Assembly: GCF_032271945.1 (NCBI RefSeq) | Contig: NZ_CP130319.1 | Span: 3,801,001 to 3,865,000 of the forward strand | Origin: Paenibacillus sp. MBLB1832 | GTDB lineage: Bacteria > Bacillota > Bacilli > Paenibacillales > NBRC-103111 | Length of the DNA stretch: 64,000 nt | Reading direction: 5' to 3' | Shown here: positions 44,272 through 53,491 of the stretch, piece by piece | Layout: each line of letters starts with the position of its first letter | How positions within the stretch are numbered: position 1 is the first letter of the stretch | Translations under genes and position numbers: made by a program | Notes under the pieces: generated by a model | What the model saw: the letters and a program-made list of their open reading frames with translations, nothing else | The model's database searches: none | Told to the model about the DNA's origin: nothing

Positions 44272-45643
44272 CCCATGCCTCCTCGCAACGACAATCAGCG
44301 TCATTTAATATAACCCCATTAGCCCGCAGCAGGTGTTGGAGTTTTTCAATTGGGACATTCTTTGGTTCATCCCCATAGCTCAGCGATAAGGCAGCCGCTG
44401 TTCCTGCAGCCTGTCCCGTTGCCATGCAGCTAGGCGATAGACGTGTCGTTCCCAGCGCTTCATGAGTCGTTGAGATACAGCGGCCTGCAGCAAGTAAATT
44501 TACAATTTTTATAGGAAGCAAGCACCCATAGGGAATATCGTAGGTGCCGTCGCCTTGAATCCATGCTGCCTTAACACCATTTCCTTTAGGATCATGAAGG
44601 TCTATAGGATACCCACTACGTCCAATGACATCAGGAAACTTTTTACCTTCAATAACATCATCCATGGTCAGCATGTACTGACCTTTAATCCGTCTAGTTT
44701 CACGGACACCAATTTGTGCTCCAACCTGCGAGATTGTCGCTTTTTCAAAACCAGGTAAATACTTCTTCATAAACTCAGCTACCTGCAATACCTGTTTTCT
44801 GCTTATTTCCTCTGCTTTGGTTAGATCCTCGACCTGTGTGCCGTCAAGACCTTGAACTCTAGTTGTATTTACTAATACTTCATCATCCGCAGGCCCAATA
44901 AAGAAGAGAACATCACTGCGGGGAATCGCTGGTCCCCACTCTTTCCAATGACGACTAAATCCCCCTACGGCAGTTAGTGGCAATTGGGCTAACTCTTGAA
45001 ACGGCGTTTTATAATAAAATTCATCCGGATGATCGATCATATACTGTTTAACCGCCGGTACATTCACACCCTTCATCCGGAACTTCATCGTCATAGGTTG
45101 TGTCAGACCATCTCCCATACGACCCAGCTCACATGGGGCCCCGGCCAAATGAGCGACATCTGCATCACCAGTCGTATCAACGAACACTCGACCAGATACT
45201 TGAAACCTTCCCGATTTACCTGTCAGCGTGATGGAAATGATACGATTATCTTCCGTCTGCACCTCATCAACAAAGCTATGCAGTAGAAGCTTTACACCAG
45301 CTTCGTGAAGCATATCCATGGCTAGAACTTTATATATCTCAGGATCATAAGGTGTTACTGTACGTACAAATCCCACTGTATCTCGTAAGTGTCCAGGAGA
45401 CGCTCCCAAAGCCATAAGTCGATCTATGATTTCCTGAGCAATTCCTCGAATCACTTGCCGCCCATCCTCGGCATGAAACGTCATCCACGGATAAACAAGT
45501 GCGATTGTGGACATGCCTCCAAGAAAACCATAGCGTTCAATTAGAACCGTTTTGGCTCCAGTTCGGCCAGCAGCTATAGCGGCATTTAAACCAGCAGGGC
45601 CTCCACCAATAACCACTACATCTGCGTTTATGTTATTTATCAT
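44264..45643 (-). CDS. FAD-dependent oxidoreductase in the system 3 operon
   Basis: This 459-residue flavoprotein has the FAD-binding motif VVVIGGGPAGLNAAIAAGRT and an FAD-contacting segment ERYGFLGGMST. A second contact region is FVDTTGDADVAHLAG, and the C-terminus contains LAAGRCISTTHEALGTTR. This is the FAD_oxidored family common in sugar-utilisation clusters, whose substrates are mostly unknown. There is no signal peptide. It lies 16 bases after the permease gene behind GGGAGG and overlaps the GH31 gene, so it is produced with the transporter. Oxidation of a sugar or sugar-derived compound is an inference. Confidence 0.9.
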   Translation of the reverse strand: MINNINADVVVIGGGPAGLNAAIAAGRTGAKTVLIERYGFLGGMSTIALVYPWMTFHAEDGRQVIRGIAQEIIDRLMALGASPGHLRDTVGFVRTVTPYDPEIYKVLAMDMLHEAGVKLLLHSFVDEVQTEDNRIISITLTGKSGRFQVSGRVFVDTTGDADVAHLAGAPCELGRMGDGLTQPMTMKFRMKGVNVPAVKQYMIDHPDEFYYKTPFQELAQLPLTAVGGFSRHWKEWGPAIPRSDVLFFIGPADDEVLVNTTRVQGLDGTQVEDLTKAEEISRKQVLQVAEFMKKYLPGFEKATISQVGAQIGVRETRRIKGQYMLTMDDVIEGKKFPDVIGRSGYPIDLHDPKGNGVKAAWIQGDGTYDIPYGCLLPIKIVNLLAAGRCISTTHEALGTTRLSPSCMATGQAAGTAAALSLSYGDEPKNVPIEKLQHLLRANGVILNDADCRCEEAWDE

Positions 45644-45658
45644 CTGTTATTCCTCCCT

Positions 45659-46498
45659 TTACTTCACGCCAGACATCGCGATACCTTCAATAAATTTACG
45701 TTGTGCAAAAAAGAAAACGATTAATAGCGGCAGTGTAGAAATAACCGAAGCAGCCATAATCAGGTGCCATTGTGTACCGCTTTGATCTGTAAATAGGGAA
45801 AGGGCTATGGGCAATGTAAACAATTTCGACGAATTCAAATAAATAAGAGGTTCAAAGAACTCATTCCAACTACTCAAAAAGGTAAGTATAGCAAGCGTTG
45901 CTAATGCCGGTGATGCCATGGGAAGCATGATTCGAAGAAACCCCGTCCATGGCGAGCAGCCATCTATTTTAGCAGCATCATCCAAATCTTTCGGCAGCGT
46001 AATATAAAATTGCCTTAATAGAAAAACGCCAAACATACCGCCCGCCCCAAGCATCGGTGGAACAATGAGTGGAAAATGCGTGTCAACTGCTTTCAACTTC
46101 GTCATCCAAACAAAAAGAGGGATCGCTGTCACTTCCGTAGGAATCATCATGCTGCTTAGCAGTAAAAGGAAGATGCCATTTTTAAATGGAAAGGCGATTT
46201 TGGCAAATGAATAGCCTGCCAACGCAGCCAATAGGCAAGTTCCAATCGTTACTATAATTGCAATGTACAGGGAATTTACAAAATATAATTGAAAAGGCTG
46301 CGCCTTAAATAGTTCATGGTAATTCTCCAATACAATTGGATGCGGAAACCATTGGGGCGGAAATTGCAGTACCTTGGTTTTATCCTTGAAAGAGGTTGCC
46401 AGCATCCAGTAAAAGGGGCCTGCTATGAGTCCCGACACAACGAGTAACAAGACATAAGTCCCTGCGGTAGAGATCCGATTGGTAACTTTATTGCTCAT
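45659..46498 (-). CDS. Carbohydrate ABC transporter permease, MalG type (system 3)
   Basis: This 279-residue membrane channel subunit has six hydrophobic helices. The EAA loop reads DLDDAAKIDGCSPWTGFL, and the end FIEGIAMSGVK is characteristic. It has GAGGTGG before ATG and overlaps the partner permease gene by 11 bases. The EAA region is close to that of the system 1 permease at 5222, suggesting that systems 1 and 3 are more related to each other than to system 2. Confidence 0.95.
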   Translation of the reverse strand: MSNKVTNRISTAGTYVLLLVVSGLIAGPFYWMLATSFKDKTKVLQFPPQWFPHPIVLENYHELFKAQPFQLYFVNSLYIAIIVTIGTCLLAALAGYSFAKIAFPFKNGIFLLLLSSMMIPTEVTAIPLFVWMTKLKAVDTHFPLIVPPMLGAGGMFGVFLLRQFYITLPKDLDDAAKIDGCSPWTGFLRIMLPMASPALATLAILTFLSSWNEFFEPLIYLNSSKLFTLPIALSLFTDQSGTQWHLIMAASVISTLPLLIVFFFAQRKFIEGIAMSGVK

Positions 46499-47387
46499 GG
46501 TAGATCCACCTCTTTCGAACGACCCATTGAAGTACAGTCAGCAACAGAATTATGCCAAATAATAAGAAAGCAACAGCTGACGCATAGCCGAACTGATAAA
46601 GCTTAAAGGCTTGCTCGTATATGTAATACACAAGTACCTTCGTACTATCCCCTGGTCCCCCGCCTGTCATGACGTAAATCTGTCCAAATACCTTTAAGGA
46701 ACCTATTGTCGTTATGACCATGGTTAAAAACAGTGACGGGGCTATCAAAGGCAGCGTGACATGTACAAATCGTTTCCATGGGGATGCTCCATCGATCTTT
46801 GCCGCTTCATAATACATAACAGGCACATCTTGAAGCGCAGCTAAGAATATTACCATATTCATACCAACGTTTTTAAGAACGCTGACAAGAATGACAACCG
46901 GCATGGCTAGTTGAAAATCATATAACCACGCTGGTCCGGTCATACCAAAGAGGTGCAGGAGCTGATTGACTAAGCCACCATCCGTATTGAAAATATATTT
47001 CCAAACAATTCCCCAAGCAACTAATGACGTTACAACAGGTGTAAACACAATGGTGCGAAAGAGACCAATTCCCTTTACTTTCTTCTGAAGTAAGAGTGCA
47101 AGTGAAAGCGAAATCATTATGTTAAGTGGAACCAAGCCCGCTGAGAAATACAACGTATTCTTAACCGTCGACCAGAATAATTCTTCTCCCATAATCGCTT
47201 GTCGGTAATTAGCTAATCCCACATAGGAAGCTGATTCAAATAATGACCAATTGGTGAAACTCATCATGAATGCCATAAGAATGGGACCCAACAGAAAAAT
47301 GATATAACCAAGCATCATTGGAGCAATAAAGGTATATCCGTAGAGAGCTTCTCTCCAAGCGTTGCTTTTGCGAATTGTGACGTTCAT
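46488..47387 (-). CDS. Carbohydrate ABC transporter permease, MalF type (system 3)
   Basis: This 299-residue membrane channel subunit starts MNVTIRKSNAW and continues with six helices. The EAA loop reads MYYEAAKIDGASPWKRF. AGGAGGGG lies upstream of ATG. It follows the binding-protein gene by 62 bases, a gap that holds a GC-rich hairpin. The ATPase partner is not encoded here. Confidence 0.95.
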   Translation of the reverse strand: MNVTIRKSNAWREALYGYTFIAPMMLGYIIFLLGPILMAFMMSFTNWSLFESASYVGLANYRQAIMGEELFWSTVKNTLYFSAGLVPLNIMISLSLALLLQKKVKGIGLFRTIVFTPVVTSLVAWGIVWKYIFNTDGGLVNQLLHLFGMTGPAWLYDFQLAMPVVILVSVLKNVGMNMVIFLAALQDVPVMYYEAAKIDGASPWKRFVHVTLPLIAPSLFLTMVITTIGSLKVFGQIYVMTGGGPGDSTKVLVYYIYEQAFKLYQFGYASAVAFLLFGIILLLTVLQWVVRKRWIYHEQ

Positions 47388-47415
47388 GCTGTTCTCACCC
47401 CTCCTCTAAGAACTG

Positions 47416-47441
47416 ACGAGCCCCTCCGTAGGGGCTCGTCC
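47416..47441 (-). terminator. Hairpin between binding-protein and permease genes
   Basis: A perfect 11-base stem GACGAGCCCCT/AGGGGCTCGTC with a four-base loop follows the binding-protein stop by 9 bases. It lacks a T-run. Such hairpins usually stabilise the upstream binding-protein mRNA and limit read-through, giving more binding protein than permease. Confidence 0.7.
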
Positions 47442-47449
47442 AGATATAT

Positions 47450-48760
47450 CTATTGTTTGACTAGTGGACCTACTTCTTGATCAAACTTATTCAGTACTTC
47501 CTTGACTGTTGTAGATTGTGTATATAAATAATCAATAATCGTTTTTGCTTTGGCATCAATAGCCGGCCAATTTTTATGAACGGGGAACGTCCTCGTACGC
47601 TTCATTTGATCTAAAACGCCAATCTTCATACTTTCGTCCGAAGGCAGCGGGACGATTTTCCGATAAGCCTCTGATTCCAATACGGACTTCCGGGAAGGCA
47701 CAAAGTACTGTGCAGTCACAGCCATTTGATCTTTGTTAGAAATAAACTTCAGGAAATCCTTTGCTACAGCAGCGTTCTCAGTCCCCTTGGGAATGGTATA
47801 CCCTGCAAAGCCCCCAAGAATAGGTCCATTTGTAGGACCAACAGGCATCGGTACGATATCCCATTCAAAGTCCTTAATATTTTTGGCTACACCTACATAA
47901 CTGAGAGGAGCCCCAGCCATTGCTAATTTACCAGCTTCAAATGCAGGAACATCACCAGGCTTTGGCGTCGATTGATCTTTGAAAATCATATCGTATACCA
48001 TTTGAAACGCCTTCTCACTCTCTGGGGAATTTATGGTGAGCTTCGTACCATCTTTGCTAAATACATCCCCGCCATAGCCCCAAATGTAGCTAATATAAGT
48101 GTCAAGCCAAGCTTTCCAGTCTCCAAACAATTTAACGCCATAAACACCTTGTGCTTTATTGGTCATGGTTTTAGCTGTCTTTACGAACTCGTCATAGGTC
48201 CATTGCCCATTTTTGTAAAGTTCCATCGGCGTCTTCTGGCCTTTGTCCTTGAACATCGTTTTGTTATAAAACATTAAACTTGGTGGTGTGGAGAATGGAA
48301 TGCCGTATACCTTGCCCTCTTTGGTTAGCAATGGCATTGTTGAGGGATACACGTCTGCAAAATCATAAGCCGTATCTTTGGTAATGTCGGTAATCTCTTC
48401 GAGCTGGTTCGTCTCTAACAGTTGCGGAACCATTCGTTCGGACAGCCATGCGATGTCCGGCGCTGTTTTGGAGGCAAGCATAATGGATAATTTTTGCTGA
48501 TAATCAGCAAATGGAATGACTGACATTTCAACTGTCACATTAGGATGGGTTTCTTTGTACTTTGCAGCCATATCCTCATACATTTTCTTGTGTGCATCAT
48601 TTCCCCAAATGCTCATTGTCAGCTTGATTGGGCTTTTCGGCTGCTCAGACGGCTTCATCGAGGAGGTTGGTACACTTGTACTTGTACTGGTACTGGTTCC
48701 GCTTGAACATGCCGAGAGCAAGAACGTCATCCCTAGTGTTAGGACGGTTAATTTTTTCAT
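47450..48760 (-). CDS. ABC transporter sugar-binding lipoprotein (system 3)
   Basis: This 436-residue solute-binding protein has a lipoprotein signal with lipobox LLSAC and Cys18. A Ser/Thr repeat linker (TSTSTSTSVPTSS) follows. Family features include LTMSIWGND, DIAWLSERMVP, MFYNKTMFKDKG and GGFAGYTIPKGTENA. GGGAG lies 10 bases before ATG. It is the first transport gene of system 3, and a palindromic cre-like element lies 30-55 bases upstream. The bound sugar is unknown. The GH31 gene in the operon suggests an oligosaccharide with alpha-xylose or alpha-glucose. Confidence 0.94.
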   Translation of the reverse strand: MKKLTVLTLGMTFLLSACSSGTSTSTSTSVPTSSMKPSEQPKSPIKLTMSIWGNDAHKKMYEDMAAKYKETHPNVTVEMSVIPFADYQQKLSIMLASKTAPDIAWLSERMVPQLLETNQLEEITDITKDTAYDFADVYPSTMPLLTKEGKVYGIPFSTPPSLMFYNKTMFKDKGQKTPMELYKNGQWTYDEFVKTAKTMTNKAQGVYGVKLFGDWKAWLDTYISYIWGYGGDVFSKDGTKLTINSPESEKAFQMVYDMIFKDQSTPKPGDVPAFEAGKLAMAGAPLSYVGVAKNIKDFEWDIVPMPVGPTNGPILGGFAGYTIPKGTENAAVAKDFLKFISNKDQMAVTAQYFVPSRKSVLESEAYRKIVPLPSDESMKIGVLDQMKRTRTFPVHKNWPAIDAKAKTIIDYLYTQSTTVKEVLNKFDQEVGPLVKQ

Positions 48761-48790
48761 GGTAGGTAAGCTCCCTTTTTATTATTTTCT

Positions 48791-48816
48791 TTAAGCGTTT
48801 ACTTAAAACGCTTACA
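48791..48816 (-). promoter_or_regulatory. cre-like palindrome upstream of system 3 transport operon
   Basis: AAGCGTTT and AAACGCTT form an inverted repeat around five bases. On the minus strand TGTAAGCGTTTTAA fits the CcpA core TGNAANCGNWNNCW except near its end. The element stands 31-56 bases before the binding-protein start. A LacI-type local repressor could also use such a site. Confidence 0.55.
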
Positions 48817-48901
48817 AGAGAATTATAACCTTAGCTTGGTTGTGCTAAAAACGCATAACATTTAAGAAAAGGTTTCATATTTAATGAATTTCCTTTCAAT
48901 A

Positions 48902-49915
48902 TCAACCTAATGGCACAGACATATTCCAAGTTATGGAATTGCGACTAAACCCTCCAGGACCCATTCCAGTAGCAGCAAATAGACAGGTGGCTTTTCCATT
49001 TTCAATTAACAAAAATGGTCGTTCAAAGCTGCCCATTACTTGTGAAACACCATTTTCCCAAACAACATGTCTAGAGTATGCTTTATGCCCCTGCACGATA
49101 TCCCATTTCAGACCATTATTGGAGTTCGCGTACATACCAGCATGCTTCTCGCCACAAATTTTCCCCGTCATATCCTTGGCTATCATATGGTAAACGCCGT
49201 CTTCCCCTTGCCATACGAAAGGATCTTCAATTTCCCCACCCGTATCAACAGAAAATATAGGATCGCTCACGCGTTCATAAGGTCCATCGATCCTGTTTGC
49301 TTTCGCTGCACCTATGGTCATAGGCCCCATTCGATTACCAACGTAAGCTCTTGCCTTATACAAAAGGAGAACCGACCCATCATCGGATACGCATGGCGCC
49401 GGATTTGATGTCAAAAAGCTATCAAATGCTTGCGGCCTTGTCTGTAATAGGGGTTCATCCCATCTAACCCAAGGACCATTTACGCTTGTGGCTGTTGCAA
49501 TTCCAATACGCTTATGGGCTTGAGCTGTAAAATACCTCTCATCTTCGCCAGCTATGGAATCAGGTGTGACATCGAAAGGATACGTTATCCCCGTATAAAA
49601 TAGTACATATTGATCCTTATAGCGAACAATCGAGGGATTGTGTGTAGCCTGACCATCCCAATAAGCGGCGCCTCTCGCAGGCAATACAACTTCCTCAAAT
49701 GCGTATGGACCTTCTCGCGAGTCAGATGAAGCCCTTACAATTTCAGAGCGAAATACCCAACCGGGGTGCATGGGGTATTCCATTGACCATCGAGAAGCGA
49801 ACATATGATAGCGATCATCCTCTCCTTTAATGACTGACCCGCACCATACCCAATATTTATCCATTCGAAATCCCCCATTTATAGGGGCCTGCCTCATCAT
49901 AGTACTCGTTAACAA
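48902..49915 (-). CDS. Glycoside hydrolase family 43-like protein
   Basis: This 337-residue protein appears to be a five-bladed beta-propeller of the GH43/DUF377 type. These enzymes remove arabinose, xylose or galactose side chains or phosphorolyse mannosides. Supporting segments are YDQ-like YHMFASRWSM, QATHNPSIVRYKDQYVLFYTG and GGEIEDPFVWQGEDGVYHM, where the propeller Asp/Glu residues lie. No signal peptide is present. Translation starts with TTG at 49915, with GGAGG 10 bases upstream. ATG codons 5-6 residues later are too far from the site. It follows the response regulator gene of system 3. Confidence 0.82.
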   Translation of the reverse strand: MLTSTMMRQAPINGGFRMDKYWVWCGSVIKGEDDRYHMFASRWSMEYPMHPGWVFRSEIVRASSDSREGPYAFEEVVLPARGAAYWDGQATHNPSIVRYKDQYVLFYTGITYPFDVTPDSIAGEDERYFTAQAHKRIGIATATSVNGPWVRWDEPLLQTRPQAFDSFLTSNPAPCVSDDGSVLLLYKARAYVGNRMGPMTIGAAKANRIDGPYERVSDPIFSVDTGGEIEDPFVWQGEDGVYHMIAKDMTGKICGEKHAGMYANSNNGLKWDIVQGHKAYSRHVVWENGVSQVMGSFERPFLLIENGKATCLFAATGMGPGGFSRNSITWNMSVPLG

Positions 49916-50024
49916 ACCTAAATCGCCTCCTTCCTACTAGTATAAGAAAGAGGCTTCTTTTAAAAAATGTCTATGATTATGGTTTTGGTACAATTATTCT
50001 AGACATCGTGCCAAATTCGAACAA

Positions 50025-50768
50025 TCACATATGATTCCGATATTCCTTAGGGGTTATTCCTTCGGATTGTTTGAACGCATTCATAAAATATTTGGGATTG
50101 GCATATCCGCACAATTCCGAAATTTCATAAATTCTCATGCGTGTCTCTCTTAGCAGTTGTTTGGCCTTATTCATCCTCAAAGTTAATACATAGTCGGAGT
50201 ATGACATCCCCGTTTTCGACTTAAACAGTTGAGACATATATTGATAACTGAGCCCAACTTCATCTGCCGCTGTTTGTAAAGTAATGTCTTCATGAAACCT
50301 TTGAGATAACATGTCTTTCACTTTCCTAATGATCTGATGACCTTCTTCCTGCTCATTCTCCACATTCACTTGTTGGGATTGACGATGAAGGAGAAGTGTT
50401 GGAACGAGCCTCTCCAAGGTTTTCTTTAATTCAACACGATCCACCGGTTTTAATAAATAATCTGTAACGCCTGTTCTCAAAGCCTTGCGTACGTAGTCAA
50501 ATTCGGCATAACCAGACAAAAATATAATCGGCATCTGAGCGTGAATCATCCGCACCTTCTCAGAGAACTCAAATCCATTCATTACGGGCATACGAATATC
50601 AGCAACTATGAAATCAGGAACACGAGTCGTTAACATGTCAATCGCCTCTTTGCCATTTCCAGCTTCATGGATGACTTTGTAGCCGGTAAATACATCCTCA
50701 AGAAGTGATTTTAGCCCCCTTCGGATTCGCTCTTCATCCTCTACAAGCATAACCGTAAATTCACTCAT
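50025..50768 (-). CDS. Short response regulator, receiver plus AraC domain (system 3)
   Basis: This 247-residue regulator has a receiver domain (1-120) with VEDEE, phospho-acceptor Asp57 in IVADIRMP and Lys in LKPVDRVEL. The C-terminal AraC domain contains LQTAADEVGLSYQYMSQLFK and IYEISELCGYANPKYFMNAF. Unlike the regulators of systems 1 and 2 (528-540 residues) it lacks the 300-residue middle region. ATG at 50766-50768 has AAAGGGG 8 bases upstream and overlaps the kinase gene by 8 bases. Confidence 0.93.
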   Translation of the reverse strand: MSEFTVMLVEDEERIRRGLKSLLEDVFTGYKVIHEAGNGKEAIDMLTTRVPDFIVADIRMPVMNGFEFSEKVRMIHAQMPIIFLSGYAEFDYVRKALRTGVTDYLLKPVDRVELKKTLERLVPTLLLHRQSQQVNVENEQEEGHQIIRKVKDMLSQRFHEDITLQTAADEVGLSYQYMSQLFKSKTGMSYSDYVLTLRMNKAKQLLRETRMRIYEISELCGYANPKYFMNAFKQSEGITPKEYRNHM

Positions 50769-52578
50769 AGTCTGATCCCCTTTCATGAGCATCAAGGAAG
50801 CTAGACGTCTTTTCATATGGAAGCGTTAATCTAAATGTAGACCCTCTGGCGTCCTTAGAAACGATGTCTAACCCATACGCTTTGCCATACAGGAGACGTA
50901 AGCGTTGATGAACATTTCGAAGAGCAAAGCCTTTTCGAATTTGTCCAAACTTCTCTCCCTCTAAGTCTCCCTGCCCTGTATTCGTATCGTTATGAAGAGA
51001 TTTCATCATCTGATCCAACTTTTCACTGGTCATACCTACACCATTATCCGTAACCCATATGTTGACAACCTCGCCAATAAGAGCAGCTTTAACTTCGATC
51101 CTGCCTCCCCCATCTTGTAATCCATGCTCTAGCGCATTTTCTACTAACGGTTGTATGATTAGCTTAGGTACAAGAACCTCTAATACGGCTTCATCCGCTT
51201 GCACGCAGACTTGCAACCTTTCCCCCCTTCGCACTTCATGAATACGGAGAAACGCCTCTACAAAATGAAATTCTTCTCGAAGCTTTACAGGCCGCTGTTG
51301 TTTATCCACGGTATAACGAAGCTGCTTACCCAAGCTGGCGGCAACATCACTAATATCATATTGCTTATTTTCAATCGCCATCATGCTAATTAACTCCAAT
51401 GTATTATAAAGAAAATGGGGATTGATTTGACTTTGCAGGGCTGTTAACTCCGCTTCGCGCTCTCGAACTTTGGTTTCGAACACCTCATTTACAAGCCTAT
51501 TGATCTCGGTCACCATCGAATTAAACCCCCTAGCCAGATATCCGATCTCATCATTGGTTATGAACTCTGCTTTCCCTTCAAAATCACCATTTTGTACACG
51601 TTTCATTTTGGCATGCAAATGTTTAATGGCTGTTGTCAGTCGTTTAGAGAATACAAAAGATAAAATCATGGACAAGAGAATGGAAATTCCCAATGTATAC
51701 AAAATAAATCGTACTACAATGTTAGCTTCCTCCTGAAGATCATTTAATGATAGCAATCCTATAAATTTTAGACCCGTCAAATGAGATACCTGCTCCTGAC
51801 GAATGTAGTCCGCCCCCTGAAGAGCAACCTCTTTGTTCTCAGATAAAACATGGTTGTTAGACGGGCTGGTTATGGGGTAAAATTGTTCATCCTCGTTGTT
51901 GACAACAATGAGTTTACTATTCGTCGTTAAGCTAACACTAGAAAGAATTCGTTCAAAAACCTGTGGAGAGAGATCAATTTTAATCATTCCAATGGAACGC
52001 TGGCTGTATGGTTCTTTAATTAAGCGTGCGATAGAAAAAACTTGGTCTGAACGGTTACGATAATAATTCCCTACATGGGGGGCTATTAGAATGGCTTTTC
52101 CATCCGCTTCTACAACACTTTTCATCCAAACCTCATTTCGTTGCCGCTCCCAGTAAGGCAATACACTTTCAACACTTAGATTACTGAAAAGAATGCCATT
52201 ATTAGCAAATAGAAATACCCCTCTCACTTCTGGACGATCAAAGGAGAAGGAAGATAAATAAAGATTGATTCTGCTCTGCTCTGAAGTCGATGGGAAATTG
52301 GGAATTGTGTAGTCACTGTTGTATTTATTCAGAAGATCCATCACCTGCTGATCATACAACGGCGATATGGTTAATCGGCGAATTTCGCTATAATAATCTT
52401 CAAGATGAATGCGAATTTGCTCCATGATCTGAATCGAATAATGCTGGGCATTCGTCTTAGATGAGTCAGAAAAAGCATAGTAAATTAAACTACCGCTCAT
52501 GGTAAAAGGAATGAGTGTTACAAGAACGTAGAATAAAATTAGTTTAAACCGAATGGGTACAAACCCAAAAATAGCCAT
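50761..52578 (-). CDS. Sensor histidine kinase, YesM type (system 3)
   Basis: This 605-residue membrane kinase starts MAIFGFVPIRFKL. An N-terminal helix (LILFYVLVTLIPF), a Cache-like external sensor, a second helix near 290 (FILYTLGISILLSMILSFVF) and a HAMP domain follow. The kinase core has INPHFLYNTLELI, the N-box QPLVENALEHGL and VTDNGVGM. ATG at 52578 has GGGGAG 9 bases upstream. The ATG at 52587 adjoins that site too closely. It is the first gene of system 3, followed directly by its response regulator. Confidence 0.93.
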   Translation of the reverse strand: MAIFGFVPIRFKLILFYVLVTLIPFTMSGSLIYYAFSDSSKTNAQHYSIQIMEQIRIHLEDYYSEIRRLTISPLYDQQVMDLLNKYNSDYTIPNFPSTSEQSRINLYLSSFSFDRPEVRGVFLFANNGILFSNLSVESVLPYWERQRNEVWMKSVVEADGKAILIAPHVGNYYRNRSDQVFSIARLIKEPYSQRSIGMIKIDLSPQVFERILSSVSLTTNSKLIVVNNEDEQFYPITSPSNNHVLSENKEVALQGADYIRQEQVSHLTGLKFIGLLSLNDLQEEANIVVRFILYTLGISILLSMILSFVFSKRLTTAIKHLHAKMKRVQNGDFEGKAEFITNDEIGYLARGFNSMVTEINRLVNEVFETKVREREAELTALQSQINPHFLYNTLELISMMAIENKQYDISDVAASLGKQLRYTVDKQQRPVKLREEFHFVEAFLRIHEVRRGERLQVCVQADEAVLEVLVPKLIIQPLVENALEHGLQDGGGRIEVKAALIGEVVNIWVTDNGVGMTSEKLDQMMKSLHNDTNTGQGDLEGEKFGQIRKGFALRNVHQRLRLLYGKAYGLDIVSKDARGSTFRLTLPYEKTSSFLDAHERGSDYE

Positions 52579-52665
52579 AACGAGCATCTCCCCATAGTAA
52601 TTGAATCTATTTTCTCGAGTGTATCACCATTTATAAATTTTGGGCAGTACTTTATGGCTACTTAG

Positions 52666-52990
52666 TTAACTGAGTTCACTAGCTCTTGGGGTAACCGCAC
52701 TTGCTCTCAACGTTTCCCTTCTCTTGACGGCTGTACGGGTTGCAGAACATTGCTTTAATTTTCGGTAGTGAGCGCTAAAGCGTTGAAAGCCCTCTGTGTG
52801 CTGGCGCTTGCCATAATTCTCAATGTGAACGACTGCACCCGATAGATTATCGTACCAATTCCTACGTGGAATACAGATAATACCAAGGATAAGCGCGGCT
52901 TCTTTTTTGTTATCCATTTCTTCTCTTCTTCGAGGTACATATCGAGGGTAGTCTGATCAGCACTTTTTCCAACTTATGAATACAGTAAAA
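52666..52990 (-). mobile_element. IS21-family transposase (IstA) remnant
   Basis: The minus strand reads WYDNLSGAVVHIENYGKRQH, TEGFQRFSAHYR and, after a frame change, FCNPYSRQEKGNVESKCGY. This is the catalytic-domain region of IstA (the conserved 'DN...AV', 'F..HY.F...FCNP..G.EKG.VE' pattern). Both ends of the gene and the helper istB are missing, and at least one frameshift is present. The sequence AAAAGTGGACACAACGTTAG near 53010 could be a former element end. Confidence 0.65.
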
Positions 52991-53140
52991 ATGAAAAGTG
53001 GATCTAGAATAAAAAGTGGACACAACGTTAGGTGACTAATCATAATAAACTTAACAGTTTGAAAGAGGTATCCGCTGTGGGATTAATTTTCGATTGAAAT
53101 GTATGAAAAAATGAGTGAAAATCCTAAGATCACACCGTTC

Positions 53141-53190
53141 TCAAAAAGCAAAAAGAACACGAACTCCGTATTGGGTTCCGTGCCCTTTGT
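53141..53190 (-). terminator. Terminator-like hairpin with T-run
   Basis: On the minus strand AGGGCACGGA pairs with GTTCGTGTTCT using several G-T pairs, and TTTTTGCTTTTTG follows. It lies downstream of the run of small membrane-protein ORFs at 53297-53917 and may end their transcript. Confidence 0.5.
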
Positions 53191-53290
53191 AATTGATTTC
53201 TCCATTAACTCATAAAACAATTGAATTATCATCATTTATATTTTATACTATTATTTTTCTTCATAAGTTTGATATTAAATATTTAATTCT

Positions 53291-53338
53291 AAAACCTCAA
53301 ATATTATAGGTCCATTTGTATCCAATGAATCCACCCTC
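53291..53338. repeat. 48-base dispersed repeat, copy 2
   Basis: Matches 7400-7447 with three or four differences. Here, on the minus strand, it encodes the last 11-14 residues (GFIGYKWTYNI and stop) of the small ORF at 53297-53473. Confidence 0.7.
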
Positions 53339-53473
53339 ATGAAAATTTGAAACAAACAGAAAGGTACAAACGGTGTTGATTACATTGTACGTCCATACAA
53401 TAACCTGCGGCACTGTACCGTCTATCGCGGCGTCAATACTATATAAAGTTACACTTGTAAGAACCAACGCCAT
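53297..53473 (-). CDS. Small putative membrane protein (58 residues) or 3' remnant
   Basis: The frame reads MALVLTSVTLYSIDAAIDGT, VPQVIVWTYNVINTVCTFLF and ends GFIGYKWTYNI. Two hydrophobic stretches could be membrane segments. GAGG stands only 4 bases before the ATG, so the start is weak and the ORF may be the end of a longer lost gene. Its 3' end is the dispersed 48-base repeat. It lies 18 bases after the 72-residue membrane protein gene on the same strand. Function unknown. Confidence 0.45.
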   Translation of the reverse strand: MALVLTSVTLYSIDAAIDGTVPQVIVWTYNVINTVCTFLFVSNFHEGGFIGYKWTYNI

Positions 53474-53491
53474 GAATCCTCATCGTCTTTT

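Noticed and set aside
49967-50006. Inverted repeat ATGTCTA / TAGACAT between the system 3 regulator and the GH43-like gene
   Set aside because: Seven-base arms 26 bases apart in AT-rich DNA are easily due to chance. No second copy elsewhere supports an operator.
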